From contig CM022671.1 of assembly GCA_012295275.1 (NCBI GenBank), forward strand, positions 1,520,832-1,584,831: DNA of 64,000 nt, given 5' to 3'. Within the stretch, counting starts at the first letter, position 1. Each line of letters opens with the position of its first letter. Position numbers and translations under genes: made by a program. This document shows, piece after piece, positions 36,540 through 49,249 of this stretch. Source of the DNA: Chrysomallon squamiferum. Lineage: Eukaryota; Mollusca; Gastropoda; Neomphalida; Peltospiridae. The notes under the pieces were generated by a model. That model was given only the letters and a program-made list of their open reading frames with translations, was not told where the DNA came from and searched no databases.

Positions 36540-37180
36540 TGTTTATCACGTTTTTGTTACGCCACCCTTCCAAAAACGCTAGTTAGGAAAGAATAACAGC
36601 CTCTCGCCTGGGGATTATAAAGAAGACAAAAGAGGAGAACGAACTCTTTGTTGCTTGCTGTATTTTTTCGCCTGCGTGAATCTGCGAGCAGGCAAAGCTT
36701 GGGACAGAACAAGGGTTAGGAACCGATCTCGGATGCGGACTCCATCAACCATATGTTTCCCCCAGTCCTGGTTAAGCGTCAGAACGTGAGATTCGCGGCT
36801 CATTTCAATGACAATAATCTCCATTAATGTTATCAATCATGTCCAATCGCATTTCATGGGCCTCAAAGGGACCGTTCCTTGCAATTAAAAAGTGTTCCGC
36901 TTAGGTGGCCAGGCTACAATAGGATTGCGACCAGTGTAAAAGTTTCGACTGACAATCGGTTGGGAAGTGTCCAAATGGATTTTTGTTTTGTGATAATTGC
37001 CTCTCGGTGTTAAGTGGTGAAGTTAACAATTTTCGCCTGAAATGAAAACATGTAGAAATTAAGTGAATGAGAAATTCGGGGAGTAATGAGGTGAAGTTGA
37101 TCCTGCGCGCTCAACTCTGGCGGGATCGCGTCGTGGTAGGCGTAGCTGTCCTCAGAACCGTGACGTAATAATATTAATTA
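36540..37180. promoter_or_regulatory. Candidate regulatory island (contains repeat copy B)
   Basis: Unique CpG-containing sequence. 36823-36845 is rich in ATTAATG/ATCAATC strings. Includes the better preserved copy of the repeat pair (36701-36815). Confidence 0.28.
36701..36815. repeat. Diverged repeat pair, copy B
   Basis: ACAGAACAAGGGTTAGGAAC then TTAAGCGTCAGAACGTGAGA, matching copy A in the same order with an extra 30 bp between blocks. Confidence 0.55.
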
Positions 37181-37266
37181 TTATTACAATCTTTGAAGAC
37201 GATGACGAAGAAGAAATTAAAAAATATATGAGTCTGATTAATTAAAATGAAACAGAAAAGAACATC

Positions 37267-37494
37267 TTTTTTTTTTTTTTTTTTTTTTTACTTTAAAAGA
37301 TTAATAGAAAAAAAATAGAAGAAGAAGAAGAAGAAAGTAAATTGGAAAGAAAACTAACATACTATGTCAAACATATTTTCTCTAGTAGCATATAAACAAC
37401 AACAACAACAATAACATACAACTACCACTGATAATAATAATAATAATAATAAAATAACCTTTTTTTTTTTTTTTTCTTTTTTTTTTTCAAATGT

Positions 37495-37537
<43 letters not shown>
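37267..37537. repeat. T run, AAG, AAT and long A run
   Basis: T runs at 37267-37289 and 37460-37488, AAG at 37318-37337, AAT at 37432-37453, and an A run of about 40 at 37497-37536. Confidence 0.93.
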
Positions 37538-37538
<1 letters not shown>

Positions 37539-37559
37539 GAAACCAAAAAACACGAACAA

Positions 37560-38300
37560 TATCATGTAATACATCTTTCCCGCGTGCAGTCGCGTGCTAT
37601 CCACGTGGTATCTTAATTTACTTCACTCCGGTGTCAGATTTCCGTCTGATAGCGTAATGACCACTTACCATACAACCGCTGCATTTCGCCAAATTACGGT
37701 CCACCTTCGGCTTACTTCGTAGATTACCCGAATTAAGACGACGTATGTTCGCGGGAGCTGGCGGATAATGCTTTATGGTGAACGTAATTTATTTCCGTTG
37801 TCTTTTTCTTTTTTCCTTATTTTTCTCGTACAAAGGGTTCCTCGTGACCCCTGTATCCTTTAATGAAGTATTTTAAACAAATGGCGACAATCTATGACAA
37901 TATATTTACCCCGAAACGTCAGCGTAAATCAAAGTGAACATAAGGCCGCGTGATGGAGTGATGAAATGTAGTATTCTCCGCAAAGAACCGAAAACTACCA
38001 TCTCTGCAAAAAGAAAAGAATCTTTTGTGAAATCGAACTTTTCTACTTCGTAGGTTTGTGATTTGAGTATGAAAGCAAAATTATATATTTCATGATGTTG
38101 CATTTTCGGCTAATTATGTTTACCGGGCTTGTTGGAAATTAAGGCCTGAGATAGGGTATAGAGACCTGTATTACACGAGGTTTAACCGACATATTAACTT
38201 TAGTGATTGTTGTAATTACCACCAGAGTGTTTACTACTGGCTACTGGGTGACCGGGTCATCGTATACTTTTCATAAAGTTTCGTTTTTTAAATACAGGCT
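37560..38300. promoter_or_regulatory. Unique island
   Basis: Balanced sequence with CpGs from 37575 to 38300. No protein-like frame, no clear motif cluster. Confidence 0.22.
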
Positions 38301-39570
38301 TGAATTTCACCATAATTTTATTTCTTCTTCTGTGTTTTTTTTTTCTAACCATTTCCTTTCAGACATCGTATTCGTGTGTGACTTTTATTGTTACTTTTAT
38401 TATTTATTTTTAACTTGTTGTTATATATTTTCTTGTCATTTGTTTTGTTTATTCTGTATTTATTATTAATATTTTAATTTGTTTAATTAATTTATTTTTG
38501 TTGCTTATATTATTTATTTCGATTCTATATTAAATTCATCAGCATAGTGTTATTAATGTAGTTTTGTATTTTTGTTTCCGTGTTATTTAATTTTTAAATC
38601 ACTTTAATTTACTTACTTTTTATTATTTCTTTTATGGATTCTTCATATCTTGCAGGCATATTATTCACTGTGGACATCTTACTATACAGTTTACCATTTA
38701 TATATTTAGTTATTAAAAAGTGTTTATGTTAATTAATGTAGTTTTATTTGCATTTCGACATTAGACTCCGCACGATCTTTGTACACAATACTTTTTTTTA
38801 CTCTTAACTAATTTTAATAACACTATATTTTAATTTCTATTATATTTAATATTTAATTTATGTATAAAAATTGACCATTCACCCTTGTTTTTAAATTACA
38901 CATCTGTGTATGTAACTGTTTCATAATGAAAGGTATGTTTTGATTTTACCTATATATAATATATATATATATATATATAAGGTTAGCGAATCAACAGATA
39001 AAATATACTTGTTTAACGACACCCATTTAAATGTTATGTTATGAAATGTCAGCATTTTTTATTACTGTTATTTTTTCATTATTATTTTATTTTTCTGATG
39101 TTTTTAAATTGTGTTTTGTTTTGTTTGTTTATTATCGTATTTTATTTTATTTTTGTTTTTATTTTATTTTATTATTTATTTCATTTTTATTTTTCATTAT
39201 TATTTTTCATTCTTCTTCTTCTGATTATTAATACTATTATTACTATATATAATGAAGATTATTACAAAAGATATCTAACATTTTGTTTTTAGTGTAATAA
39301 CGCAGCATTATATGTGACATTTCAAAGGAAAGTCAATGGCAGGAACGGGAAATCACACAATCTGAGCAATAAGTAGCATCGATCCCTTTACTCGTTTACC
39401 TAAACCCTTCTCCTAAATCACTGGTAATAGAATCATCCCGGGAAAATGCTAATAAACAGTCTGCAGTATTATTTCAGACAATGTTTTCCTGTCAACTTTA
39501 ATATCATTCATTCATTAGGATTAGAGTACAAATTCGTCTGTCTGGATTTTTCATATTTTTTATTTCGATT
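38300..39570. other. AT-rich unique stretch
   Basis: Mostly T-rich sequence with a short AT run at 38955-38978. Hydrophobic frames here come from base bias. Nothing recognisable. Confidence 0.6.
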
Positions 39571-39636
39571 TTATTTTTGGGCGTAGTTCACTGCACCTGA
39601 TCGTTTAACTCGCACCCAGCCACCCTCGGGCAATAA

Positions 39637-39674
<38 letters not shown>

Positions 39675-40045
39675 CAGTCAGTTTACAAGCAAATCTGAAG
39701 TTAATAATTTCCTAATGCAAATTATTTGACTATCTCCGACTTTATGTTTAACAGGCAATTTGCGTGGCGGTCCTGCAGGTTCAGGACGGTAAAGATCGTT
39801 GTTTTGAATGGCCCATTCCTTGTCTCTTGCTGGCCATAAAACGAAACCGGAAGCAGTTAGAAGAAGCAATTGCACATTACTTGCTCAGCGTCCTATAACA
39901 CGAGGTCTTGGCCGGGAGTGTAAATTGAAATTGTTTTAGCGACAATAAAATGATACCATTTACTTTTCCCCGTGCTCATATCAGATGTTAAAGTCCTAAT
40001 AAAATTGATAGCGCGACGCGAAATACGGCTGCGAAATAAAAAAAA
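39570..40045. promoter_or_regulatory. Candidate enhancer with POU octamer
   Basis: Unique except for an A run at 39641-39672. Contains ATGCAAAT (39715-39722), a consensus octamer for POU factors, next to TAATTTCCTAATG and ATTATT homeodomain-like strings. Confidence 0.33.
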
Positions 40046-40169
40046 AAAAAAAGAGAAAACAAAAAAAAAATGATTAAAAATCACAGCTTTCTGTTCGATA
40101 GTTTGATGAATAATTTTTTCCTTGTTCTTTTTTCTTTCTTTCAGGTTTTCTCCCTTTTTTTAAATTCTT

Positions 40170-40170
40170 T

Positions 40171-40213
<43 letters not shown>

Positions 40214-40229
40214 TTACATTTTATTTTAT

Positions 40230-40288
<59 letters not shown>

Positions 40289-40320
40289 TTTTTCTTCTTC
40301 TTCTTCTTCTTCTTCTTCTT

Positions 40321-40351
<31 letters not shown>

Positions 40352-40375
40352 TTATTATTATTGTTATTATTGGTT
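40170..40375. repeat. (ATTT)n, (ATT)n and (CTT)n compound microsatellite
   Basis: ATTT at 40170-40215, ATT at 40238-40287, CTT at 40294-40350, then ATT. Downstream 40380-40690 is a T/C-rich tract; its Phe/Leu frames are artefacts. Confidence 0.95.
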
Positions 40376-40729
40376 TGTTTTCTTTCCTTTGGCTCTCTCA
40401 TTCTTTCAGTTTTTCTTTTCTTTCATTCCACATAATTTTTTATATTTTTCTTTTCTTTTTTTTTTTACATTTTCCTTCTTTCTTTTTCTTTTTTTTAAAT
40501 TCTTTTTTATTTATTATTCATTCATTCATTTATTTACTTTCTTTCTCCATTCCTTTATTCCTCTTTCTTTCTTTCTATTTTTGTATTTTCTTTCCTTTCT
40601 TTTTTCTAACTCTTTCCTTCGTTTTTGTTTCTTTCCTATTGTTTTAACATGTGTTCATTGCTTTTAAAAAAAAAAAAAAAAAAAGCCGTGAAAGCTAAAA
40701 ACAAAAAAAAGCCAAACAAGCGTTAGAGA

Positions 40730-41040
40730 TTTTTACGGCCACCATATGGCTACTGTCAGAAATGGCCATTATGGAAACGAGAATCCGCCTCGATTCTTCG
40801 TCACTCTGTTTTCATGCGGACGAGATAAATACCGTGTCTTTTGACAAGCCTGGCGCTCGCCTCAAACGTGTATTAATCTCAATTAGACGGCCAGATTATT
40901 ATCTGCGTTTTTATTTTTACACACCCAGCTGGAAGTCGCACGGAGACAGAGGTAAATACAGGTGTGTTTCGCTGATTGGAAAAGCGCGAGATGCTCGGAA
41001 ACGTAATAGCGTTGAAATTGAAAATCTGTGATTGTCAGAG
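40730..41040. promoter_or_regulatory. Candidate regulatory island
   Basis: Unique sequence starting with GGCCACCATATGGC and containing an AATGGCCATTATGG palindrome-like pair, AATTAG and CAGCTG. The 89-residue frame has no domain. Confidence 0.28.
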
Positions 41041-41335
41041 AAGTGGCTGTTAAAGATTAACTGTTTTATAATGGATTGTTTTCTCGATAGATGTTTGGAC
41101 ACAGTCTTGATGCAGGCATAATTACGTTTATAATTACATACGTAGTTATTTTTATGTATATATTTTCATATGTGTAATATTATACGTGCGAGGATACACA
41201 CACACACACATATATACATGTGTTAACTGCATCGTGCATAAACACGAACAGGCACTTACGAACATACATTCATAAATGTACGCATGCGTGCAACCTTTTG
41301 TTATACGATTATGACGTAATTATATTTAAGCCAGT

Positions 41336-41364
41336 GGTAGTAGTAGGAGTAGTAGTAGTAGTAG

Positions 41365-41400
<36 letters not shown>

Positions 41401-41445
41401 AAGTAGAAGAAGAAATAGTAGGAGTGGTAGTAGTAGTAGTAGTAG

Positions 41446-41481
<36 letters not shown>

Positions 41482-41507
41482 AAGTAGAAGAAGAAATAGT
41501 AGGAGTG

Positions 41508-41539
<32 letters not shown>

Positions 41540-41570
41540 CGTAGTCGTAGTGGTAGTGGTGGTGGTGGTG

Positions 41571-41627
<57 letters not shown>

Positions 41628-41632
41628 TTGAT
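41336..41632. repeat. (GTA)n-based compound repeat with an 81-bp higher-order unit
   Basis: GTA, CGT, AGA and GGT triplets. TCGTCGTCGTCG at 41374 recurs at 41455 with the same flanking order (AGAAGTAGAAGAAGAAATAG), giving an 81-bp super-repeat. The Val-rich and Leu/Arg/Pro-rich frames are artefacts. Confidence 0.93.
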
Positions 41633-41739
41633 GTTTTAGTAATATAAAACAATTAGAGTTCTTACTCTCTGTTTAACTTTCACTGTTCTAAAATTCTGTC
41701 CTTCCCACAAACACATTTTCTACAATCACACAATTCGCC

Positions 41740-42600
41740 CTCAACATGCTAATCGTAACTTAAGTATTAATATAATTCCATGACAGACAACAAACCGTTC
41801 CGACATTTGCAGGCTTTGTGGAAGTTCTAAACAAAAGTGACGTTAACAAGTGGACTGTTTTAGATCGGACAGATAACCACGGCGGATCAAAACACGCTTC
41901 TCCTTCACTCGCCCGCTAACCGACATCGACAAGTTCTTATTCACGTCTCCTTTTCAGTCTTGTCTTTGCTCTGCTCGGTTCCCTTTAACTTCGAGATTTT
42001 ATCTCTCGTCCCGTCTCGTTCACAATCAGCATTCTTGTGCAGAGGAAAAAATATCAAATCATTTTGTGTTAACGTCGACCCTAAAAATTCTCCAAGCTAA
42101 ACTAGTCAGAAACCCCCGAAATCATGAAGGTTATTATTATTTTTTTTTTTTTATTTTTTTTTTTCCTTTCTTTATCTTCTTCTTCTTTTTTTTTCCTTTC
42201 ATTCTTTCTTTTATTTCTATGGTCATATGTTCAATAGGGACCTCTGGACCCCATGATGCGTGCTTTACCAGAAAGCGAATGCGATAATGCCTCGCTATTC
42301 TAACTCGCGGCGGAGACTGTGCTCGGAGCCTAACAATCTGTTGATTTAAAACGAAAAGCGAAGAATTGGATTTCGCGGTGGGAACGCGGATGAAAACCCC
42401 CACCGTGCGTCCTTTTGTTGGCGTGTCAGGTAGGACTAACCGAGGGGGAGGCTCGCTCGTCTAATCCGCAGTGAATGCTCTTTTCTGCCCGGGCGGCGGG
42501 GGGTGAACCGCTCTTTCACTAATTACTAACCCGAGTTGCGGGTGTGGCCCTCGGCAAAGGTTCAGGTGACTCGGTGACCCTGGTGGAAATGTGACACAAT
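41740..42600. promoter_or_regulatory. Long unique CpG-containing island
   Basis: Balanced sequence apart from a T/C-rich tract at 42130-42215. 42430-42570 is the GC-rich core with GGGCGGCGGGGGGTG. No domain in any frame. Confidence 0.28.
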
Positions 42601-42699
42601 TATTATGTGAACTCTTCGTCTTCAGTCCGTACGTCCATCCCATCTTCTGTCTGTCCCTTCTTCCCTCCCAGTTCACCTCTCTGTCGAACCTCCTCCAAT

Positions 42700-43190
42700 T
42701 TTCCTTTCAGCATCAAAACTACTACTGCTACTACTACTGTCTTACCTTCTACTGGTGTAAAGGATACTTTTGCTTATATTACTACTATTATTTTTACTAT
42801 AGTTTCCATTCTTAAGCTGCTATTTAATTTTTTTTATTGCTACTGCTGACTACTTTTTTTTTGTAGTTTTCACTAAGCTGCTATTCATGTTTTTACTGCG
42901 ACTGCTTTTAATACTAGTACTAAGACTTATCATTATGCTACAGCTGCTACTATTACTATTACTAATAGTCCTGTTACTAATTTATCATACTGACATATTA
43001 GTAGATTACTGACACTATTAAATTTATCAAGAATAATTTAAGAAGCCATTATTAATATTTTCAGTATTTACAATCAATATTTTGATTTTGAACTGAAAAG
43101 GAAAAAAAAAATTAGTATTAAGTATTTTAAATAATGCCCATTATTTTTCTAGTAATTTTACTTAATGACATGGACATCAGTTTAGAATAA
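42700..43190. other. CTA/ATT-rich low-complexity stretch
   Basis: Short CTA, ACT and ATT repeats to about 43030, then AT-rich sequence. No gene. Confidence 0.65.
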
Positions 43191-43199
43191 ATAAATAAA

Positions 43200-44440
43200 A
43201 GAAAACTGAATACTTTCAATTCTGCTAACCGCACGCCCAATTACGTTTAAACATCCACTTTGTTAAATTCAAACACATTGGCGGTTATTACTCTCACTAA
43301 TTTTAAATCGAGTATTTCACTTTAAAAAAATGCATTATCTCCGATCGTTGAATCGCAAACAGTTAAAACTCACAAAGAGAAATATTAGTAAAGTGAACTC
43401 TTTCAATTGACATTCATCTGACACTTAATTATTTTAAAGCCCGATTAATGAAGCGTTCGAGCTTGTAGGTGAATCTTTTGTTCAAAGTTTCGTTTTAAGA
43501 GTTATCAAACAGTCGTTAAGGTAAATTTACCACGTAAGTTGAAAATCATCAATCAGCAATACTTTCTGAGAAATTGAAAAATATTCTCCGTTACTTTGAT
43601 CATATTCTGTTACAAATGGAAGCTCGGGTAAATTTTGGTAATGGCGCCAAAAAGTGATACCGTTTTCCAAATATTACTGTTTGTTTTTGCACAAATGATT
43701 TTGTGGTGAACCAGAGTGAATTATTTTAAATTTCGCTACGTGAGGAAAGTGTTGTGCTCCTGATTTTTCTAAAACTAATGTAAACGTAAATTATATTTAA
43801 TTAACTGACCCTTACCAACAAAGTTATTTCACTCTGTCAATGGGAAATTAGAGAAATTGACCATTAAATATACGCATTAAATAATTAATTTAAAGTACAT
43901 CCTTAATACACACCTCTGTAAAATTTATTTCCTTTATACGTCCATTCGTCCGTCTTTCTCTTTTTCTGATGGTATATTGAAAACTCTAATTACTCTTTCA
44001 CTTTTTCTATCTTTATCTTTCTTTCATTATTTCTCAAAACATATCATAAATACAGGTTTAAAGAAATATGAACTGCGTTTTGTTTATATATATATAAATT
44101 AGTGGAATATTCCAATCGAAATGATGCAGTATTAAAATTAATAAAATAAAATAAAATAAATTAAAATAGAATAATTTCTTTTTTTGATTGCGCTTCCAGT
44201 TAGCAGAAATAAACTGACAAATTAACACTGATAACGTAATATTTGTATAAATTAATATTTTTGAGATTAATCATCCGTGTTGTTTAAACAGTATAATTAC
44301 AGTAAGAAATAGGTTTGTAAGTACTATGAACTTATTTCACTTACTTGTCTCTATAATTCTATTTGTCAGACTAAAGAGAACACATTTCCTTCTCTTATTT
44401 GCTGCAATTTATATCTGATGGTCAATATTTACTAAGAAAT
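43200..44440. other. Unique AT-leaning stretch
   Basis: 43220-43760 is fairly balanced and repeat-poor and may hold conserved non-coding sequence. 43760-44440 is AT-rich. No coding signal. Confidence 0.3.
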
Positions 44441-44453
44441 TCATGTAATTATT

Positions 44454-44484
44454 AAAAAAAAAAAAAAAATAAATAAATAAATAA

Positions 44485-44565
<81 letters not shown>

Positions 44566-44600
44566 AACAAATAACAATAAAAATAAAAATTATTCCTAAA
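44454..44600. repeat. A run, (AAT)n and (AAAT)n microsatellite
   Basis: About eighteen AAAT units follow AAT units. Confidence 0.95.
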
Positions 44601-44869
44601 TTTGAAAATACACTTATAAATTTAAAATCATTACAGAATATTTTCTTTCTTTTCGTATTAAAATAAATTTTGACATTCCATCGATCGCTCTGCTCTGCTG
44701 TTTGAAACTGGGGTTTTCCTGCTTTTTAACCTTTATTTATTTTCGTTTATTTAGAAACCGGATAGGATCTTATAAATATATTATTATCTCCCCTGCAACT
44801 GTTTTGTTCCCGTCTTTTCAAGCACGTTCTAGTATGACCCGTCTCCATTTTGAATAATTTAAATCTATA

Positions 44870-44886
44870 ACAGGTGGCGCTGTTGT
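44870..44886 (+). promoter_or_regulatory. CTCF-like motif
   Basis: ACAGGTGGCGCTGTTG resembles the AGGTGGCGCT CTCF core, in the same orientation as the one near 24672. Weak evidence on its own. Confidence 0.28.
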
Positions 44887-44980
44887 ATCACTTCACTGCA
44901 AACAAATAAATGCTGCTGTTGTTGTCGCTGGTGATGAGTTTTCGGTATTTTCTGGATGACATTATAGATAAATCACAACA

Positions 44981-45015
<35 letters not shown>

Positions 45016-45018
45016 TTT

Positions 45019-45057
<39 letters not shown>

Positions 45058-45174
45058 CTTACTTACTTATTTATTTTATTTTATTTTGAATTATTTTATT
45101 TTATTTATTTATTTATTTACTTATTTATTTTATTTTATTTTATTTTATTTTATTTTATTTTATTTTATTTTATT

Positions 45175-45213
<39 letters not shown>

Positions 45214-45255
45214 TTTGTTTGTTTGTTTATTTATTTATTTATTATTATTTTTGTT
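44981..45255. repeat. (ATT)n, (ATTT)n, (ATTTT)n compound microsatellite
   Basis: ATT at 44981-45015, ATTT arrays at 45017-45120 and 45178-45240, with ATTTT pentamers at 45127-45177. Confidence 0.95.
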
Positions 45256-45654
45256 ATTGTAGTTTCTTTTATTATCATCATCATCATCTCAGTTATTGCT
45301 ATTTTAGAATTTCAAAAAGCGTGGGTTATAACTGTACAACATTCAAAATAAAACAAGTTTCAGAATAAGATCCATGAAAACTATGAATGCTGCTACTAAA
45401 TTATGAAAAATCTACCTATCTATGCTATAATTAAATATATTATTGTCATTACAGTTTATATTTATGTTTTGTTTAAAATACATTCTACCGATGTCACTGA
45501 ATATGCAGTATGCGTATGCCAGTATTTAATATTGTTTTTCTTCTTTCAAGCCTTTTTAGTAGAAATACATTCTAATGAATATTTTATGAACTCTTTTGTT
45601 CACCAACGCTTATTTCACAAGAGATAAAAACATTCACGTGTATTTTCAAACTAT

Positions 45655-45735
45655 ACGGCAAGCAATGTGATTGGCTCACACCGCGGTGTTATCAACCAAT
45701 GAAACGTCAGGGATTCATTTATAGCTTGTTGAGAT
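45655..45735. promoter_or_regulatory. Double-CCAAT promoter-like cluster
   Basis: GTGATTGGCT (inverted CCAAT) near 45668, CCAATGAAACGTCA near 45695 and TTTATAGC near 45718. Resembles a CCAAT/CRE/TATA core but no transcript is evident. Confidence 0.3.
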
Positions 45736-45944
45736 TAAAATGAAAATTTTCATACAGTTTAAATGTAACTGATTAAAAAATAATTTTTTATGTGAAATTT
45801 ATCATCATCATCATAATTGTTATTACTGTTGTAGTTGTTTTTGTTGTCGTTGTTGATGATTTTCTCCTTCGCTGCTTGTAAGAGGTGGTCTTTATTAACT
45901 TCAAATTAATACATCAAAAATATCAAACATATTTACATTCTCTG

Positions 45945-46005
45945 AAGAGGATTTGAACCCATTTGCTCTCAGTCTTAAGACACAAGGATTAACCATTAAA
46001 ACATT
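45945..46005 (-). mobile_element. tRNA-like fragment, probably SINE or tRNA pseudogene
   Basis: On the minus strand GGGTTCAAATCC (45949-45960) is a canonical pol III B box. TGTTTTAATGGTTAATCC about 35 nt upstream is a degenerate A-box region, and CTTAAG sits where an anticodon loop would be. Acceptor stems do not pair convincingly, so it is not called an intact tRNA. Confidence 0.42.
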
Positions 46006-46109
46006 TTATGATGTATATGTCTAATATATTATTGTAGACATTTTAGAATCAGAACGCAGAAATACCCTGTTTTACTGGGCTGTTTGCAAGTGAATAAATA
46101 AAGAGTATT

Positions 46110-46770
46110 TTGTCCATTCATTAGTCTCGACTGTGTGACGTTTTGTTTCTGTGTTAAAATTCTGACACTGCAGCGAGAGCCTGGAGACACCGGGAAACAA
46201 AAATAACACAATAAATCGGGAAGCTTTAGAAACTTTAGAAGAATCCGCTTCAGGTTCTTGGTTTGATGTTCATATAGAGGCTGCTAACGGGCAAGACGAG
46301 AAATCACGAGATCTGTTTGAAAGACCAGTTCTGTTTGAAAAACGGAAAAAACGAGAAAAAAAAACCGGTTGACTAATTGAATTAATTTTCCATGCAGAAC
46401 CGAGGTACAGTCGAAACAACGGAGAAATATTACGTAAAATAAACAAAGGCTAAACTCCGGTTCCTTACTTGTCCTTTTGGTCGAGTAATTGTGGTTCTTT
46501 GCGGGGGAACAAAGGACCGGGCCCGCAGATACTGGCACGAAAGGCGAGCCGTGCCTCTTAACGTGACAGAAAATGAGAGATGCTCGCCTACTTGATATTT
46601 TCCTCAACAAAACCGCCAGCCAGTCATTAAATGTTGTTGGTTGTTCATGTTGTTTCCACCCTAGGCTCTGAGCACCGCGGTTTCGAATTAAACCTCGTTA
46701 AGCACGTAGAAAACATTTGATAGAGAAGCTCTGCTTTTTGTCCTTAGGAATATGTAATTTTATGAACGTC
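46110..46770. promoter_or_regulatory. Unique CpG-containing island
   Basis: Balanced and repeat-free. The 108-residue minus-strand frame (46284-46610) has no recognisable domain. Confidence 0.25.
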
Positions 46771-47162
46771 TGTCAGTCTCTTTATGATCGGTTATCAAGG
46801 AGATGAGTGTTTCTAACACTGCACGCCAGCCATTGTCAGCGGTCTCTAATTCTTCTCTGCAGCTCTCTGTTACTGAAACACTCGACACTGTTCCCCACGA
46901 TGTTCACTTGTTTTTGTCTCATCTCCAAAATTATCAAATCTGTTTAAAAGTATATTTAGAGGCAGAAAGAGAGATAAATTTCTGCAGACGTTCAAGTTAT
47001 TGTTTTAATTATTACTCGTCGTCAGTCTTTGCTGATAATAAAAGCTGACAAGCAAATACCATTATTGTGAGGATGCGTGAATGGTCACATATTTCGAATA
47101 TATAAATTTAAAAATTATAACTGACAGATAACTATCCAGTTTATGTAGTCAGCCTGACAGGT

Positions 47163-47225
47163 TATTATTATTATTGTTGTTGTTGTTGTTGTTGTTGTTG
47201 TCGTCGTCGTCGTTGTTGTTGTTGA
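47163..47225. repeat. (GTT)n / (GTC)n tract
   Basis: GTT units with an internal GTC run. Confidence 0.92.
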
Positions 47226-47318
47226 AATAACGAAGAATTTAGAAATTTACATGGAGCAGAATTTGCATTAAACCCAGTTATAACTGCTAACATTTTCAAA
47301 AAACAAAAACAAAACAAA

Positions 47319-47321
<3 letters not shown>

Positions 47322-47397
<76 letters not shown>
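47322..47397. repeat. (TA)n then (CA)n microsatellite
   Basis: About 14 TA units and 24 CA units. Confidence 0.97.
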
Positions 47398-47398
<1 letters not shown>

Positions 47399-47689
47399 AG
47401 ATATAAAGACATATACACCTACATACACACAGATGTATAGACATTTTTTTCTCTCACATCACTTCATTTTAACAGCAGATAATTCAATAAACAAATAAAC
47501 CTTCCTCCAGCTAGCAAAAATGAAATCAGGCTGACAGACAGACACAGCTCATTTATTTAAACAGATCGGAAATATCGCTACACAAAATCTGCATTACACG
47601 ATTAATAATGCATCTTTCTTTCTATCTCTCATTTTTATTTTTTTATTATTTTTTTTTTATTATTTTTTTTTTCTGTTGTTCTATTTCGG

Positions 47690-48245
47690 GACGCGGATGA
47701 CATTATACGCGATCTGTTCGCAATCAAACTGACACGCGCAGTAATTTTCAAAATGCTCTCTTAGTGAGTAAACCTGTTAACGTGCTGGTCATTTATCCGT
47801 TTCACGCGGACTCGTTTTGACGGCTTTGGTATTTTCGCCACAGCCTCTGCTCTTCGATTAATGAAATGGCGCGGGTGTTCGAATGACAAATGGACATCAA
47901 AGGTTGTTTCCCCGAGGAGTTCCACTGACTGCTCCGTTTCCTGTATGATAAATAAACTACTCATTTATTGTGCATGAGATTCAAAGTACGGCCGGCGCGC
48001 AAGTCCCAGTGCAGACGTTACAGTCGTCCGATCCGCTTTCGTTTCATTTAGGATATTGAAAAGTGTGTACATTATTAATGTCAGCGCGCACAGAGGCGCT
48101 GGGAGACGGTCCCGCGTGAAAAATCAAATCGGGGAAAATCATCTGATGGCGCGTTACGAAAATTATCGACTGGTTCAGCCTTTCAGTCTCGTGTCTTGTT
48201 CGAGTCTGAAAGCGCGCTGTTGTTAATTCGTCAAATGATGATTAT
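47690..48245. promoter_or_regulatory. Unique CpG-rich island
   Basis: Contains AAATGGCGCGGG near 47869, GGCCGGCGCGC near 47990 and GATGGCGCGTTACG near 48147. No domain in its frames. Candidate regulatory or promoter element. Confidence 0.3.
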
Positions 48246-48419
48246 TAACAGTGGTGTGTACTTCGTTTGCATATTCTTTCTTATTTTATTTTTTTCCTTC
48301 ATTAATTTTTTTTTTTTTTTAATTTTCATTGCGTTTCTTTCGTTTTTATTTTTTTTTTTTTTTTTGGTTCTGCCTTTTATCCATTATTTGCGCATTTTTC
48401 AATTTTAAAATTAAATTAT

Positions 48420-48980
48420 ACAAATATATTCATACTTATATAATAACAAGACGAACGCGCGCGTAAATACATACATACTGAAACAGAGACAAACCTATAC
48501 ATGCAAATACACATGCATACATTCATACATATATACATATATACACACACATACAAACATACACACACATATATAATACATTCATACATATATACATATA
48601 CACACACATATGTACACAAAAACATTGTAAATGAATGGTAGTATCGTTATAATTCAAAGCTATTACAATTACCACAAAAAACTGTTACTGCATGTGCAGC
48701 TACCACAGCTACCCAGACTACCATTAGGACTATTACAAATATACTTCTTACACTGCTACTAATAATACTAATACTAATGCTACAATCATTGGTACTACTG
48801 TTACTATATTATTATAACTACATATAAGAATCACTATTATTTAAAAATAATAATAATACTAATACTAATAATAATAATACTAATAATAATACTAATACTA
48901 ATAAATAATAATAATAATAATAATACTACTACTAATAATAATAATAATGAAAAAAAAAGTTATCTGTGTTTTAATGTGTT
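48420..48980. repeat. Tract of (CA/TA) and (AAT/ACT) simple repeats
   Basis: CATACA/ATATAC-type tract at 48460-48615 and ACT/AAT units at 48740-48950. The Cys/Tyr/Val frame is an artefact. Confidence 0.88.
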
Positions 48981-49114
48981 AAAATAAGAAAATATATATT
49001 AACTCATAAAAATATATAAAAATACAACAAGAACCTGGACTATCTGTCTTTAAAGAATTCGTAGAAAGCAAATTCTTCTTTTAATTTTCGATATTTTTGT
49101 CATAATTATTTCAT

Positions 49115-49209
<95 letters not shown>
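49115..49209. repeat. (CT)n microsatellite
   Basis: About 47 CT units. Confidence 0.97.
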
Positions 49210-49211
<2 letters not shown>

Positions 49212-49249
49212 GTTTGCTATAATTAACTTCCAGTATATATTATTTTTAC

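Noticed and set aside
37497-37536. Long A run as the tail of a processed retrocopy
   Set aside because: No gene-like body or target-site duplication could be seen next to it; A and T runs are common here.
41220-41652. Poly-Val frame and opposite Leu/Arg/Pro frame
   Set aside because: Pure translation of GTA/CGT/GGT triplet repeats with no unique sequence.
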